Origin: Algoriphagus sp.
Lineage (GTDB): Bacteria; Bacteroidota; Bacteroidia; Cytophagales; Cyclobacteriaceae
NCBI RefSeq assembly: GCF_029254265.1
Contig: NZ_JAQWXX010000099.1
Coordinates: 1-64,000 of the forward strand
DNA: 64,000 nucleotides
Direction of reading: 5' to 3'
Each line of letters starts with the position of its first letter. Position 1 is the stretch's first letter. This document shows, piece after piece, positions 47,684 through 56,475 of this stretch. The notes below the pieces were generated by a model that saw nothing but the letters and a program-made list of their open reading frames with translations, had not been told where the DNA came from and ran no database searches. Made by a program: the position numbers and the translations under genes.

Positions 47684-48439
47684 TTAGATGTTTTTTTTGA
47701 ATTTCAAGATTCTGATTTTCCATAAATCCCAATTGGAAAAATTCTTCGCATATTTATTATCAGGCTGATTTAACAACTCATTCACCCGATTTTCGGCTTC
47801 TTCATATTTTTGTTGTTGAACTAGGGATTGGACCAGATAATATTCAATCTCATCAGAATATAAGGGTGTTCCTGAAGATTGATTTTGGGACTCCAATTTT
47901 TTCAACAACTGTTCCGCTGATTCTGGATTTCCATTTTGTAAATCTGCCATTGCTAGTATAAAGTTAGAATGGATGTTGAAAGAATCAGTCTGTTTCCTTA
48001 TAGATTCTATTTTTTCAAAGTCTTTAGAGCTATAAGCATCCTCCAATTCTGATAATGCATCCAATCCACCTCTCATAACAGGAATTTGATATGAGCCAAA
48101 ACTTTTGTTGATGGACTCGGGGGAGGTGGTACTAATTAATACAACGCTGGAAACAACCAAGAAAAAAGCTAGAGATGCTGCTATTCTTGCTGACCAAACC
48201 CAGAACCCGGGTGATTGTATAGTTTGCTTTTCTCTTTCCTTTAAGAAAGAGTTTTGCGTCTCAGAGATCAAGGTGGACCAAGAATCAAGCTGAATGGATT
48301 CTCTACTCAATTTTAATAGCTCCAGCTCTTCCTTCAAATCTGAATCCTGAGTAAGTGACTCTTCAACAACCTGTTTTTGATCAGTTGCGAGTTTTCCTTC
48401 TAAATAGGCTTCCAGAGTTTCTAAATCAATATTACTCAT
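47684..48439 (-). CDS. Membrane anti-sigma-like protein with periplasmic TPR domain
   Basis: A 251-residue protein. The N-terminal soluble part (1-80: LETLEAYLEGKLATDQKQVVEE...) is the helical, low-conservation type of many Bacteroidota anti-sigma factors, with no HxxxCxxC zinc motif. One membrane helix follows (about 88-106, WSARIAASLAFFLVVSSVVLI). The remaining about 145 residues should be periplasmic and contain two or three TPR-like helix pairs (LSELEDAYSSKDFEKIES, ILAMADLQNGNPESAEQLL). The start at 48439 overlaps the sigma stop by 8 bp and begins MSNIDLETLE. Binding to the sigma factor is inferred from this coupling. Confidence 0.75.
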   Translation of the reverse strand: MSNIDLETLEAYLEGKLATDQKQVVEESLTQDSDLKEELELLKLSRESIQLDSWSTLISETQNSFLKEREKQTIQSPGFWVWSARIAASLAFFLVVSSVVLISTTSPESINKSFGSYQIPVMRGGLDALSELEDAYSSKDFEKIESIRKQTDSFNIHSNFILAMADLQNGNPESAEQLLKKLESQNQSSGTPLYSDEIEYYLVQSLVQQQKYEEAENRVNELLNQPDNKYAKNFSNWDLWKIRILKFKKNI

Positions 48440-49040
48440 GACGCAATGCTTTTTGTAGGTTTTTGTAGATTTGTGGAGAGGATTGGGTTTTTTCAATCAG
48501 AGATTTGAGGCATTTGTATTTTTTATTTCTTAAAACTTGCTCAGAACTATAATTTAGTTTCTCGCAGACCTCCTTCATTGTGAGCTCCTCGTAGTAAAAA
48601 AGCTGTAAAACTTTTTTGCATTGCTCGCCAAGCTGATTAAAGACTTTCATGATGTATTTCAAATTTTCGGTCCGAGCAATACTTTCGGAAATATCCAATT
48701 CAGTTTTTTCCGATTCCATTTCATATTTTTCGTGCCTGGCAAATGTGCTTTTTCTTCTTCTCAGTTCAGAAATCCAGAGATTTCTACAAATGTTATAAAG
48801 CAAAGACTTTATAGTTGACTCTCCTCTGAATTTTCCTTGGGTAATCATCTGAACAAAGACCAACATTACTTCCTGAATGACATCTCCTGCATCTTCTGAA
48901 GAGCCGGAGTTTTGAAGAACGTAATTCTCCAATAGTCCATAATGCCGCTTATAAAGTAAGTTTAATGCCATATTTTGTTGTTTTTTGGTTAGGATTAGTT
49001 CTATCAAATCCTGATCATCTAAATTCTGATTTAACTTCAT
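48432..49040 (-). CDS. ECF-type RNA polymerase sigma factor
   Basis: A 202-residue sigma-70 family protein. Region 2 spans about residues 27-100 (LLYKRHYGLLENYVLQNSGSSEDAGDVIQEVM, then FRGESTIKSLLYNICRNLWISELRRRK). Region 4 is near 130-185 (LGEQCKKVLQLFYYEELTMKEVCEKLNYSSEQVLRNKKYKCL). It has no region 1.1 or 3, so it is an ECF factor. Its gene sits behind the same bipartite promoter as two other transcripts nearby, which implies autoregulation. Coupled by an 8-bp overlap with the anti-sigma-like gene. Confidence 0.92.
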   Translation of the reverse strand: MKLNQNLDDQDLIELILTKKQQNMALNLLYKRHYGLLENYVLQNSGSSEDAGDVIQEVMLVFVQMITQGKFRGESTIKSLLYNICRNLWISELRRRKSTFARHEKYEMESEKTELDISESIARTENLKYIMKVFNQLGEQCKKVLQLFYYEELTMKEVCEKLNYSSEQVLRNKKYKCLKSLIEKTQSSPQIYKNLQKALRHE

Positions 49041-49054
49041 TAGCTACTTATCTA

Positions 49055-49084
49055 ATAGTCGGAACTGTCTGAAAAATTGTAATC
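49055..49084 (-). promoter_or_regulatory. ECF-type promoter, copy 1 (sigma operon)
   Basis: On the minus strand GATTACA, 16 bp, CGACTAT, ending 14 bp before the sigma ATG. The very short leader suggests a short or leaderless 5' end. Confidence 0.7.
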
Positions 49085-49199
49085 ACAATATCCAAAAAAT
49101 TAATTTTGTATCTAAAAATCCTGATTTGAAATAAAATGGCAATAGAAAACCTTAGGGAAGACTCTTGGACTATTATATTTTTACCTTTCTTTTGAAATT

Positions 49200-50687
49200 A
49201 TGAAAATCACCAAAGACTTATATCAATCTTCACTCGCATTGCTTACTGATTTTTACCAATTAACGATGGCCTATGCTTATTGGAAATCGGGCAAAGCTGA
49301 GCAAGAAGCAGTTTTTAATCTTTTTTTCAGGAAGCATCCTTTTCAAGGAGGTTTCACATTAGCCGCAGGCTTAGACTATGTTATAGACTATTGCAAAAAT
49401 TTTAAATTTGAAAAGGCTGATATTTCTTATTTGGAAGATATGAAATCTAAGGAGGGGTCACCTGTTTTTGAAAAGGCATTTTTGGATTACCTCTCGAAGA
49501 TGAAATTTTCCTGTGACATTGATGCTGTTGAGGAAGGAACAGTAGTTTTTCCAAACTCCCCACTTGTAAGAGTAAAAGGACCGCTTATTCAATGTCAGCT
49601 TTTAGAGACCGCTCTGCTTAATATTTTGAATTTTCAGACTTTGATAGCGACTAAAGCTGCCCGTATTAATTTGGCAGCCAAAGGTGAGCCTGTCTTGGAA
49701 TTTGGATTGAGACGAGCACAGGGAATAGACGGTGCACTGGCTGCTTCCCGTGCATCTTATATAGGAGGTTGTGCTTCCACTAGCAATGTGATGGCTGGGA
49801 AGCTTTTTGGAATACCTGTATCAGGCACTCACGCGCATAGCTGGATAATGTCATTTGAAACGGAATTGGAAGCTTTTGAAGCTTATGCAGATGCTTTCCC
49901 AGACAATTGTATCTTTTTGGTGGACACTTATGATACGCTCAATGGGGTAAAGAATGCTATTAAAGTGGGGAAGGCACTAAGAAGCAAAGGGAAGGAAATG
50001 ATTGGAATCCGAATAGATTCGGGTGACTTGGCATATTATAGTAATAAGGCTCGGGAAATGCTCGATGCTGAGGGATTTAAAGACGCGAAGATAGTTGCGT
50101 CAAATGACCTGGATGAGCATATTATTACCTCCCTGAAAACTCAGGAAGCTTCAATTAATGTTTGGGGCGTAGGAACGAAGTTGGTAACTGCTTTTGATCA
50201 ACCTGCGCTAGGTGCGGTTTACAAATTGTCAGCAATTCGAAATGAGGATGGGGATTGGGAGCCAAAAATTAAGCTTTCTCAGCAATCCTTGAAAATAAAT
50301 ATTCCGGGTTTCCATAATGTGAAACGCTACTATTCCAAAGATAAAGCTGTAGCAGATATAATTTACTTAGAAGATAAGCCTATAGACCCTAAAGGCGTAA
50401 TCATCATAGATCCTATCGATCCCACTAGAAGAAAACGCCTGATGCCTTATTTCTATCAGGAGGAAATTCTCCTCAAAGAGATATTCAGAAAAGGGGAAAT
50501 AGTCTATGATTCTCCCACCATGGATCAAATCAGAAGTCGAGCAAAATCCCAGTTGGAGTCATTGGATAAAACCCACAAAAGATTGGTAAACCCACATTTG
50601 TACCCGGTTGGATTGGAAGAAAATCTTCATCAATTACGAATGGAATTGGTTTTAAAAGCTAAAAAACTAGATCATGAAACTGACTGA
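49200..50687 (+). CDS. pncB: Nicotinate phosphoribosyltransferase
   Basis: A 495-residue enzyme of the Preiss-Handler NAD salvage route: nicotinate plus PRPP to nicotinate mononucleotide. LLTDFYQLTMAYAYW at the N terminus, ALLNILNFQTLIATKAAR, EFGLRRAQG, SGTHAHSWIM and the GIRIDSGDLAYYS loop are standard NAPRTase motifs. Overlaps pncA by 14 bp, so nicotinamide is deamidated and recycled by one operon. The length fits the larger bacterial form. Confidence 0.95.
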   Translation: MKITKDLYQSSLALLTDFYQLTMAYAYWKSGKAEQEAVFNLFFRKHPFQGGFTLAAGLDYVIDYCKNFKFEKADISYLEDMKSKEGSPVFEKAFLDYLSKMKFSCDIDAVEEGTVVFPNSPLVRVKGPLIQCQLLETALLNILNFQTLIATKAARINLAAKGEPVLEFGLRRAQGIDGALAASRASYIGGCASTSNVMAGKLFGIPVSGTHAHSWIMSFETELEAFEAYADAFPDNCIFLVDTYDTLNGVKNAIKVGKALRSKGKEMIGIRIDSGDLAYYSNKAREMLDAEGFKDAKIVASNDLDEHIITSLKTQEASINVWGVGTKLVTAFDQPALGAVYKLSAIRNEDGDWEPKIKLSQQSLKINIPGFHNVKRYYSKDKAVADIIYLEDKPIDPKGVIIIDPIDPTRRKRLMPYFYQEEILLKEIFRKGEIVYDSPTMDQIRSRAKSQLESLDKTHKRLVNPHLYPVGLEENLHQLRMELVLKAKKLDHETD

Positions 50688-51300
50688 AAAGGATGCATTG
50701 ATCATCGTAGATGTTCAGAATGATTTTCTCCCAAGAGGAGCCTTGGCGGTTCCAAAGGGTGATGAGATCATTCCCGCGATCAACTCAATTCAAGATAGGT
50801 TCGATTTTATAGTTGCTACTCAGGATTTTCATCCGGCAAATCATAAAAGTTTTGCTGCCAATAATCCTGGTCGACAAATCGGTGAACTAATCGATTTGAA
50901 TGGATTAAGTCAGATCCTTTGGCCAGTTCACTGTGTCCAAGGAACAGAAGGTGCTGATTTTTCAAAAGATCTTAATAAGAAGACTTGGAGAAAGGTTTTT
51001 CAAAAAGGTATGAATCCGGAAGTGGATTCCTATTCAGGGTTTTTTGATAATGCCAAAAGAGGAGATACCGGTCTATCAACATATCTTAAAAAGAATCAAA
51101 TCGACCGAGTTTTTATCTGCGGATTGGCTTTGGATTACTGTGTCAAGTTCACTGCCCTTGATGCGAAGGAACTTGAGTTTGATACTTTTCTGGTTATTGA
51201 CGGTACTCGGGCAGTGAATTTAAATCCAGAGGATGGCAAAGATTCCTTGGCAGAACTTGAAGCAGCAGGAGTAAAGTTGATAACAAGTGAAGACATATAA
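50674..51300 (+). CDS. pncA: Nicotinamidase
   Basis: A 208-residue cytosolic hydrolase that turns nicotinamide into nicotinate for PncB. D13 in IIVDVQNDFL, ATQDFHP with the zinc-binding residues (D, H), and C156 in CGLALDYCVKFTA form the known triad and metal site. GFFDNAKRGDTGL is normal. Translationally coupled with pncB. Confidence 0.95.
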   Translation: MKLTEKDALIIVDVQNDFLPRGALAVPKGDEIIPAINSIQDRFDFIVATQDFHPANHKSFAANNPGRQIGELIDLNGLSQILWPVHCVQGTEGADFSKDLNKKTWRKVFQKGMNPEVDSYSGFFDNAKRGDTGLSTYLKKNQIDRVFICGLALDYCVKFTALDAKELEFDTFLVIDGTRAVNLNPEDGKDSLAELEAAGVKLITSEDI

Positions 51301-51311
51301 AGTGAAAGAAT

Positions 51312-51824
51312 ATGTTTGAGTATAACCCTGAAAAACACTATCCCACAGAGACTGAAAGTAGAGTCGTGATTCGCTTTCAGGATTGTGACCCGCTTCGGCA
51401 TTTGAATAATGCCAAGTACTTTGATTATTTCTTTAACGCCCGAGAAGATCAAGTGCCTAAACTTTATGGATTGGAAATAATAGATCTTATCCGTACTTAT
51501 AAAGCAGCTTGGGTGGTATATAATCATAACATCAGCTATGTCCGGCCCGCTATGGTAGGAGAGTGGGTGAGGATCATGAGCAGGGTGATCTGGCATAATC
51601 ATAATACTACGGTGGTGGAATATTATATGACTGATGATTCCAAAACTCAATTGAAAACACTCCTTTGGTCAACGATGCGATATGTCACCTTGGGAGAGGG
51701 GAAATCTACAGATCATACCGGAGCAGTTCTGGATTTTCTAAAAGCAACCTCAGGAAACTTGGATGTTTCTAAGATGGATATCAAAGATCGGGTTAAATGG
51801 CTAGTTACAGAACTCAAGAGTTGA
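51312..51824 (+). CDS. Hotdog-fold acyl-CoA thioesterase
   Basis: A 170-residue 4HBT-type thioesterase. RFQDCDPLRHLNNAKYFDYF is the D-x-D/N..G/N-x-H-x-NN motif for this class, and the later WVVYNHNISYVRPAMVGEW is standard. It releases free acids from acyl-CoAs; the substrate length is unknown. It starts 12 bp after pncA on the same strand and ends in a strong terminator, so it may share the NAD salvage transcript. Confidence 0.88.
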   Translation: MFEYNPEKHYPTETESRVVIRFQDCDPLRHLNNAKYFDYFFNAREDQVPKLYGLEIIDLIRTYKAAWVVYNHNISYVRPAMVGEWVRIMSRVIWHNHNTTVVEYYMTDDSKTQLKTLLWSTMRYVTLGEGKSTDHTGAVLDFLKATSGNLDVSKMDIKDRVKWLVTELKS

Positions 51825-52222
51825 ATTGATTTATATCAAAAATATGTGTCCCAGCGGACAAGATCTGTACATAACCGTACAGGTTTTTTTTTATAAAATA
51901 TTTGAATCCAAGGGGTTGAAAATTTTTTCAAGATTAATTTTTACTAACGCGCGCAATATGATGCAACCTCATTTTTTGGCAAAATCCTCAAAAACTGTTC
52001 GGCATCGTGACAAGCGAACGAGAAATTGTACCGTTTCAAGACAATTTTTGTAAAGAAATCAGACTTATTGCCAAATTTAATTTTGCCTGAAAGTTAATTT
52101 TTCAAAAAAAGTAGTCCCTGAAAATGGACTCCAATGCAGGGTCATGGCATAGGTGGTACGGGCTTCGCAAGGAGTAATGGCATAACGTACTAAACCAACT
52201 CATTATCTAAACCAACATTATT
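51825..52222. other. Gap with terminator and possible structured leader
   Basis: After the terminator, 52090-52220 precedes the small secreted protein gene and holds CCCTG..CAGGG (52116-52141), two ATGGCATA words 33 bp apart, and two CTAAACCAAC words just before the ATG. No known riboswitch recognised, and no convincing ORF. Confidence 0.4.
51864..51893 (+). terminator. Terminator after thioesterase gene
   Basis: CTGTAC-ataacc-GTACAG followed by nine T. Confidence 0.8.
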
Positions 52223-52807
52223 ATGAAAACTTTATTCACTTTCGCTCTAGCAGGACTTTTAGCTACATCTAGTTTTGCTGCCAATGAAAACGAAGACTTG
52301 ATGGCTTTGTCAAATGTCAATGCAAAATTCAAGCATGTCAATGTACTCCTTAAAGATGGAGTGGGAAAAGCCAAAATCGCTATTATGGATGAGAACGGCA
52401 AAATCCTTCATCAACGGAAAGTAAAAGTTACCAATGACTTGATGGTTCCTTATAACTTGGACCACTTACCTTGTGGAGAGTATCAGGTGATGATTTCTAC
52501 TGAAGATGAGGAAGTAGTCTATACTGTGGAAACTTTTGAAAAAGAAAAAGCCCCAATCGAATATCCTTTAATGGCTTACGGGCATCAGATTGATGATGAG
52601 ACGATTAATCTAGCTGTTATCGGACTTGAAAATCCTGGTGTGGAAGTAAAGATCCGGATGGAAAATGGAAATAAAATTCTTTTCCAGGAGACTGTTACCC
52701 AGCCAGAAGGTTTTAGAAAGGATTACAAATTAAAAGGTGTTTCTCCGGAGGAAGTTTATTTCGAGTTGAAAGATTCATTGGGAAGAACCCGAATCCTTCA
52801 TTTCTAA
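52223..52807 (+). CDS. Small secreted protein of unknown function
   Basis: A 194-residue protein with a clear Sec signal peptide (MKTLFTFALAGLLATSSFAAN). The body has two beta-rich Ig-like halves, each with an aromatic-poor NxxG turn: residues about 35-110 (KAKIAIMDENGKILHQRKVKV) and 112-194 (GVEVKIRMENGNKILFQETV). It looks like a repeat of one beta domain, resembling T9SS type A sorting-domain folds, but it lacks a clear secretion C terminus. Function not recognised; most likely periplasmic or surface exposed. Confidence 0.7.
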   Translation: MKTLFTFALAGLLATSSFAANENEDLMALSNVNAKFKHVNVLLKDGVGKAKIAIMDENGKILHQRKVKVTNDLMVPYNLDHLPCGEYQVMISTEDEEVVYTVETFEKEKAPIEYPLMAYGHQIDDETINLAVIGLENPGVEVKIRMENGNKILFQETVTQPEGFRKDYKLKGVSPEEVYFELKDSLGRTRILHF

Positions 52808-52828
52808 TTTCTCTCAAACCTAAAAACC

Positions 52829-52862
52829 AGAACCCTGAATCGGAAGATTAAGGGTTTTTTCA
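52829..52862 (+). terminator. Terminator after secreted protein gene
   Basis: AACCCT..AATC-ggaa-GATT..AGGGTT then TTTTTTC. Its end runs to the stop of the convergent ADP-ribosylglycohydrolase gene. Confidence 0.65.
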
Positions 52863-54098
52863 TTTTTTAAGCATGTGCGAAGTCAACTCTTTCGAAATTT
52901 GTTCTAGATCAATTCCTAAAAGCTCCTTATTGACCTTCAGTACTTGTTCCCGCTCCAGTTTGGGAAGTTGTTCAAAGCCATAGTAAGCTCCTAGAATACC
53001 ACCTACTACTGCCGCCGTGGTATCATTATCTCTACCGTAATTCACTAGGAAAACCAAACTTCCCATAAAGTCAAAATCTGCATAAATCATGGCGGTTAGC
53101 GACTGAAGCCATATTTCCCCTGCATGAAAAGGCATGTCCTGCAGCCGCTGGTCTAAAGCTAAAAATGCTGCTTGAAGTGCTGGACTTGCTGGATCTAATC
53201 CAATACTTAAACTGTCTTGTTGGTGTGATTCACTACTGATATTTAATGCGTTGGCTAAGATTGAATTTGCAGTCCTTCCCACTAGTCGACTTTCAAAATA
53301 ATTTTCCGGATCAACCTGAAGTGAAGCTAAAAGAGAATCTTTTGTAGCGCCTTTTTTCATTCCTGCGGCAGTCATTCCCGCAGCTAAAGAGGTCAAATCC
53401 TTTGCGTAGCCCAAGTCATAAATCGAAAGGGCATAAGCTTCACGGTAGGCTTTTTCCGGATCTCCGGGAAAGAAAATTCCCAATGCAGGGGCGTATAATA
53501 AACCTGCACAAACCATCTCTCCTCCATAGAATTTTCCCAGAGCTTCCGAATAGTCAACCAGATTATTTGCAATAAATGGTTCACTTACTTTTGCCCATTC
53601 TTGAAGCCATCCAAGTTTAAGATTAACATCTTCAAAAGATTCAGGAAGAGTGTCTTTGATTGCATTAAATTCTTCAGTGTAATCTTGATAATGGCTAAGG
53701 ATTTGACTTGCGAAATCAGTGGCAGAAAGTGTCTGATTTTGTTGGGTCATCAGATAGCGACTGGTTAGGACTTTCCATCTTGTATCATCCGTAGTTCCGC
53801 CTGCAGGTAGATCGGCCAACCAAATTCCTTCGGGAGAAGTTTCCCGAATCATTGTATCCAAACTTGTAACAAACCCATAAGCTTCGTTGATGTTTTCTCT
53901 GGACCACATTTCTGTAGGAGCCCCCATAGCATCGCCAATTGCTGAGCCGACTAGCATCCCTAGAATTTTATCTTGGAGTTCTGACTCACTAAGACCACTG
54001 ATTTCCAATTTATCATAGGAATCGATTTTTAATTCCTGTTTTTTACCGCAGGAAAAAAGTAAGGTCAAGGAAAGAAAAGAATAGATCAGTTTTTTCAT
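52860..54098 (-). CDS. ADP-ribosylglycohydrolase-fold lipoprotein
   Basis: A 412-residue ADP-ribosyl-glycohydrolase (ARH) domain on a lipoprotein. Lipobox LLFSCGKK (Cys17), then GMLVGSAIGDAMGAPTEMW, GTTDDTRW (TTDDT at 102-106) and NYGRDNDTTAAVVGGILGA (D357/N358/D359), together forming the two-metal site. Such enzymes split ADP-ribose bonds or relatives; the export makes a periplasmic or extracellular substrate likely (for instance ADP-ribose-like nucleotides or glycosides). Overlaps the upstream phosphotransferase gene by 4 bp. Confidence 0.88.
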   Translation of the reverse strand: MKKLIYSFLSLTLLFSCGKKQELKIDSYDKLEISGLSESELQDKILGMLVGSAIGDAMGAPTEMWSRENINEAYGFVTSLDTMIRETSPEGIWLADLPAGGTTDDTRWKVLTSRYLMTQQNQTLSATDFASQILSHYQDYTEEFNAIKDTLPESFEDVNLKLGWLQEWAKVSEPFIANNLVDYSEALGKFYGGEMVCAGLLYAPALGIFFPGDPEKAYREAYALSIYDLGYAKDLTSLAAGMTAAGMKKGATKDSLLASLQVDPENYFESRLVGRTANSILANALNISSESHQQDSLSIGLDPASPALQAAFLALDQRLQDMPFHAGEIWLQSLTAMIYADFDFMGSLVFLVNYGRDNDTTAAVVGGILGAYYGFEQLPKLEREQVLKVNKELLGIDLEQISKELTSHMLKK

Positions 54099-55060
54099 GA
54101 GTGCGTGAGTAGGTTCATTGCATCCTCAAGAAGTTTTTTCTTGGCATCAATCGTAAGGTCAACTGGAAGTTGTGCAATTCCAATTAGCCTACGCATGATT
54201 TCAACACTTTCGTATTGTTCAACGAGTTTTTGATTGAAGTCTTTTTTGTAGATTTTTAGAAATTCTTCCTTAAGATTTTCAGGTTGTTTGCTCAATTGTA
54301 GATGTGCAAAAAGAACTCCCAAGTCAAACTCAGCATCCCCCATAAAACCGAATTCAGGATCTATAATTTTAAGTTTACCATTTATTTCAAGCCAGGAGGC
54401 AGGATAGAAATCTCCATGAATAAGTGTTTCTCCTGTTGCCAAATAGCGCGTGCCCAACTTTTTCAAAGCAGCTTTGAGCGATTGGTTTCTTTTAAAAGGT
54501 AAACTGATTTCCTGTAAACCCGCCTGAACTGAATTCAAATCAAAACCATTGTTTTCTTCAAATGGGAAATTAAAAATATGTTCATGGTTTAACTTCTTCA
54601 TTTCCAGATTTGATGGAAATGAGTCAGTTTGGATTTCATGAAGTGCATTTAGGTAATTTGCTAATTGTCCAATTTGATCCAGAGAGAGCTGCTTTTTTCC
54701 CGAATACAATTCCAGAAAATCACTTCCTTCCCCCAAATCCTCAGTAAGTAAAATGTAATTTTCAGGGTCAAAATGGATCACTTTTGGAGAAAAATCTGTG
54801 AGATCTTTTTCTTTTTGTACCAAATCATAAAATGCATATTCCACCTCAATCCGTGTAATTGGGGCAGGAATCTGTGGGAATTTTCGAACATAATTTTTGG
54901 ATTGCTTTAAGATAAATGACCGCAAATTTGTCTTTACCCGAAGTACTAAATTCATATTGCTTTCTCCTGCAGGTTCAGCAGAGATGATACTTTCATTGGC
55001 TTTCCAATAGGGGAATTTCTTCAGAATTTCTAAAGAGTTCTGCTCCGGAATATCTAACAT
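54095..55060 (-). CDS. Aminoglycoside/MTR-kinase-like phosphotransferase
   Basis: A 321-residue small-molecule kinase of the APH/choline-kinase fold. LIHGDFYPASW (H215-D217) is the catalytic loop and IDPEFGFMGDAEFDLG (DPEFG at 234-238) the metal site. The catalytic loop has Ser where APH enzymes have Asn (HGDxxxxN), and the DPEFxF form is that of 5-methylthioribose kinase, so a ribose-type sugar substrate is more likely than an aminoglycoside. Cytosolic. Coupled to the ARH lipoprotein gene, suggesting joint use of ribosyl compounds. Substrate unproven. Confidence 0.8.
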   Translation of the reverse strand: MLDIPEQNSLEILKKFPYWKANESIISAEPAGESNMNLVLRVKTNLRSFILKQSKNYVRKFPQIPAPITRIEVEYAFYDLVQKEKDLTDFSPKVIHFDPENYILLTEDLGEGSDFLELYSGKKQLSLDQIGQLANYLNALHEIQTDSFPSNLEMKKLNHEHIFNFPFEENNGFDLNSVQAGLQEISLPFKRNQSLKAALKKLGTRYLATGETLIHGDFYPASWLEINGKLKIIDPEFGFMGDAEFDLGVLFAHLQLSKQPENLKEEFLKIYKKDFNQKLVEQYESVEIMRRLIGIAQLPVDLTIDAKKKLLEDAMNLLTHS

Positions 55061-55241
55061 GGTTGGTTTTAGTTTCGGATAAAATTTAAACCGCGAATTT
55101 ACTCATTAGTTTTTTTATCAATAGTCTCTTGTGTTTTACTGAGAGATATTGTTTTGAAAAGGTCTTTTAGAGGACAAACGGAAAATAAGAGACATTAAAA
55201 ATCCCTATTTTTGAGCTGAAATTAAACCCAATTATAAAATC

Positions 55242-56399
55242 ATGTTTGGACTACCTAGATTACTTTTCAACGAAGAGCACGAACTTTTTAGACAATCTGT
55301 GAAAGAATTTATTGCTCGTGAGATTACCCCGTATAATTCAGAATGGGAGAAAAAGAAGATGGTTTCTCGAGAAAGCTGGCTGAAATTAGGTGAAAATGGA
55401 TTTCTTGGAATACAGGCCCCCGAAGAATTGGGTGGTATGAATATTCAGGATTTTCGATACAATGCCATTTTGATTGAGGAGCTTGGATTGAGCGGCTGTT
55501 CAGGGCCGGCTATAGGTTACCCATTGCACAGCGATATTGTGATGCCCTATATTTTGCATTATGGAAATGAAGAAACTAAGAAAAAATACATTCCTAAAAT
55601 GGTTTCTGGAGAATACATTGGTGCAATTGCTATGACCGAACCGGGTGCAGGTTCAGATCTTCAAGGGATGCGTTCCACGGCAATAGATCATGGAGATTAC
55701 TACTTGGTAAATGGTTCAAAGACTTTTATCACGAATGGATACCTGTCCGATGTGGTAGTAGTAGCTGTGAAAACTGATCCTAGTAAAGGAGCAAAAGGAA
55801 TAAGCCTAATAGTTCTAGATAATTCCATGAAGGGATATACCAAGGGGGTTCCTTTTGAGAAAGTTGGGTTACATGCTCAAGATACCTGTGAGTTGTTTTT
55901 TGAAGATGTGAAAGTTCCAAAAGAAAACCTTTTGGGAAAAGAAGGCGATGGCTTCAAGTATTTGATGCATGAGTTAGCTCAAGAACGTCTGGTAGTATCA
56001 CTTGCTGCAATCGCATTGGGAGAATACATGCTTCAGGCAACTGTAGAGTATGTGAAACAACGGAAAGCATTTAATAAATCAATCTCCGATTTTCAAAATA
56101 CCCGGTTTAAACTGGCTGAGATGACAGCAGCATTGGAGCAAGGAAGAATTTATTGTGACCAGTTGGTTATTCTTCACAATGACAAGCTGCTCGATCCAGC
56201 TATGGCTTCCGCCGCCAAATATAATATGACCGAACTCCAGTGTAAAGTAGCCGATGAATGTGTGCAGCTTCATGGGGGCTATGGCTACATGTGGGAGTAC
56301 GGAGTAGCTAGAGCTTATGCAGATGCACGAGTGCAGCGAATCTATGCCGGTACTAATGAAATCATGAAGGAGCTGATTGCAAGAAAAATCTTGAAATAA
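55242..56399 (+). CDS. Acyl-CoA dehydrogenase
   Basis: A 385-residue FAD enzyme of beta-oxidation or amino acid breakdown. N-terminal LFRQSVKEFIAREITPYNSEWE, FAD/substrate motif AMTEPGAGSDLQGMRS, FITNGYLSDVVVVAVKT, and C-terminal GGYGYMWEYGVARAYADARVQRIYAGTNEIMKELIARKIL are typical. The GTNEIM motif is intact. Length normal. Precedes fadD by 76 bp on the same strand, so it probably joins it in fatty acid use. Confidence 0.93.
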   Translation: MFGLPRLLFNEEHELFRQSVKEFIAREITPYNSEWEKKKMVSRESWLKLGENGFLGIQAPEELGGMNIQDFRYNAILIEELGLSGCSGPAIGYPLHSDIVMPYILHYGNEETKKKYIPKMVSGEYIGAIAMTEPGAGSDLQGMRSTAIDHGDYYLVNGSKTFITNGYLSDVVVVAVKTDPSKGAKGISLIVLDNSMKGYTKGVPFEKVGLHAQDTCELFFEDVKVPKENLLGKEGDGFKYLMHELAQERLVVSLAAIALGEYMLQATVEYVKQRKAFNKSISDFQNTRFKLAEMTAALEQGRIYCDQLVILHNDKLLDPAMASAAKYNMTELQCKVADECVQLHGGYGYMWEYGVARAYADARVQRIYAGTNEIMKELIARKILK

Positions 56400-56475
56400 T
56401 TCAAGATTGTTTGATCAAAACAAAGATTTTTTAGTAATTCAGGAAAAATAGTTTACACCCAAAAAAACCAATTCT

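Noticed and set aside
42973..49084. CRISPR type III-E (Craspase) system because of TPR-CHAT and sigma
   Set aside because: No gRAMP-type effector, no array and no Csx30/31; the CHAT protein here has a signal peptide and membrane anchor.
51964..52150. Known riboswitch before the secreted protein gene
   Set aside because: None of the known conserved cores could be found.
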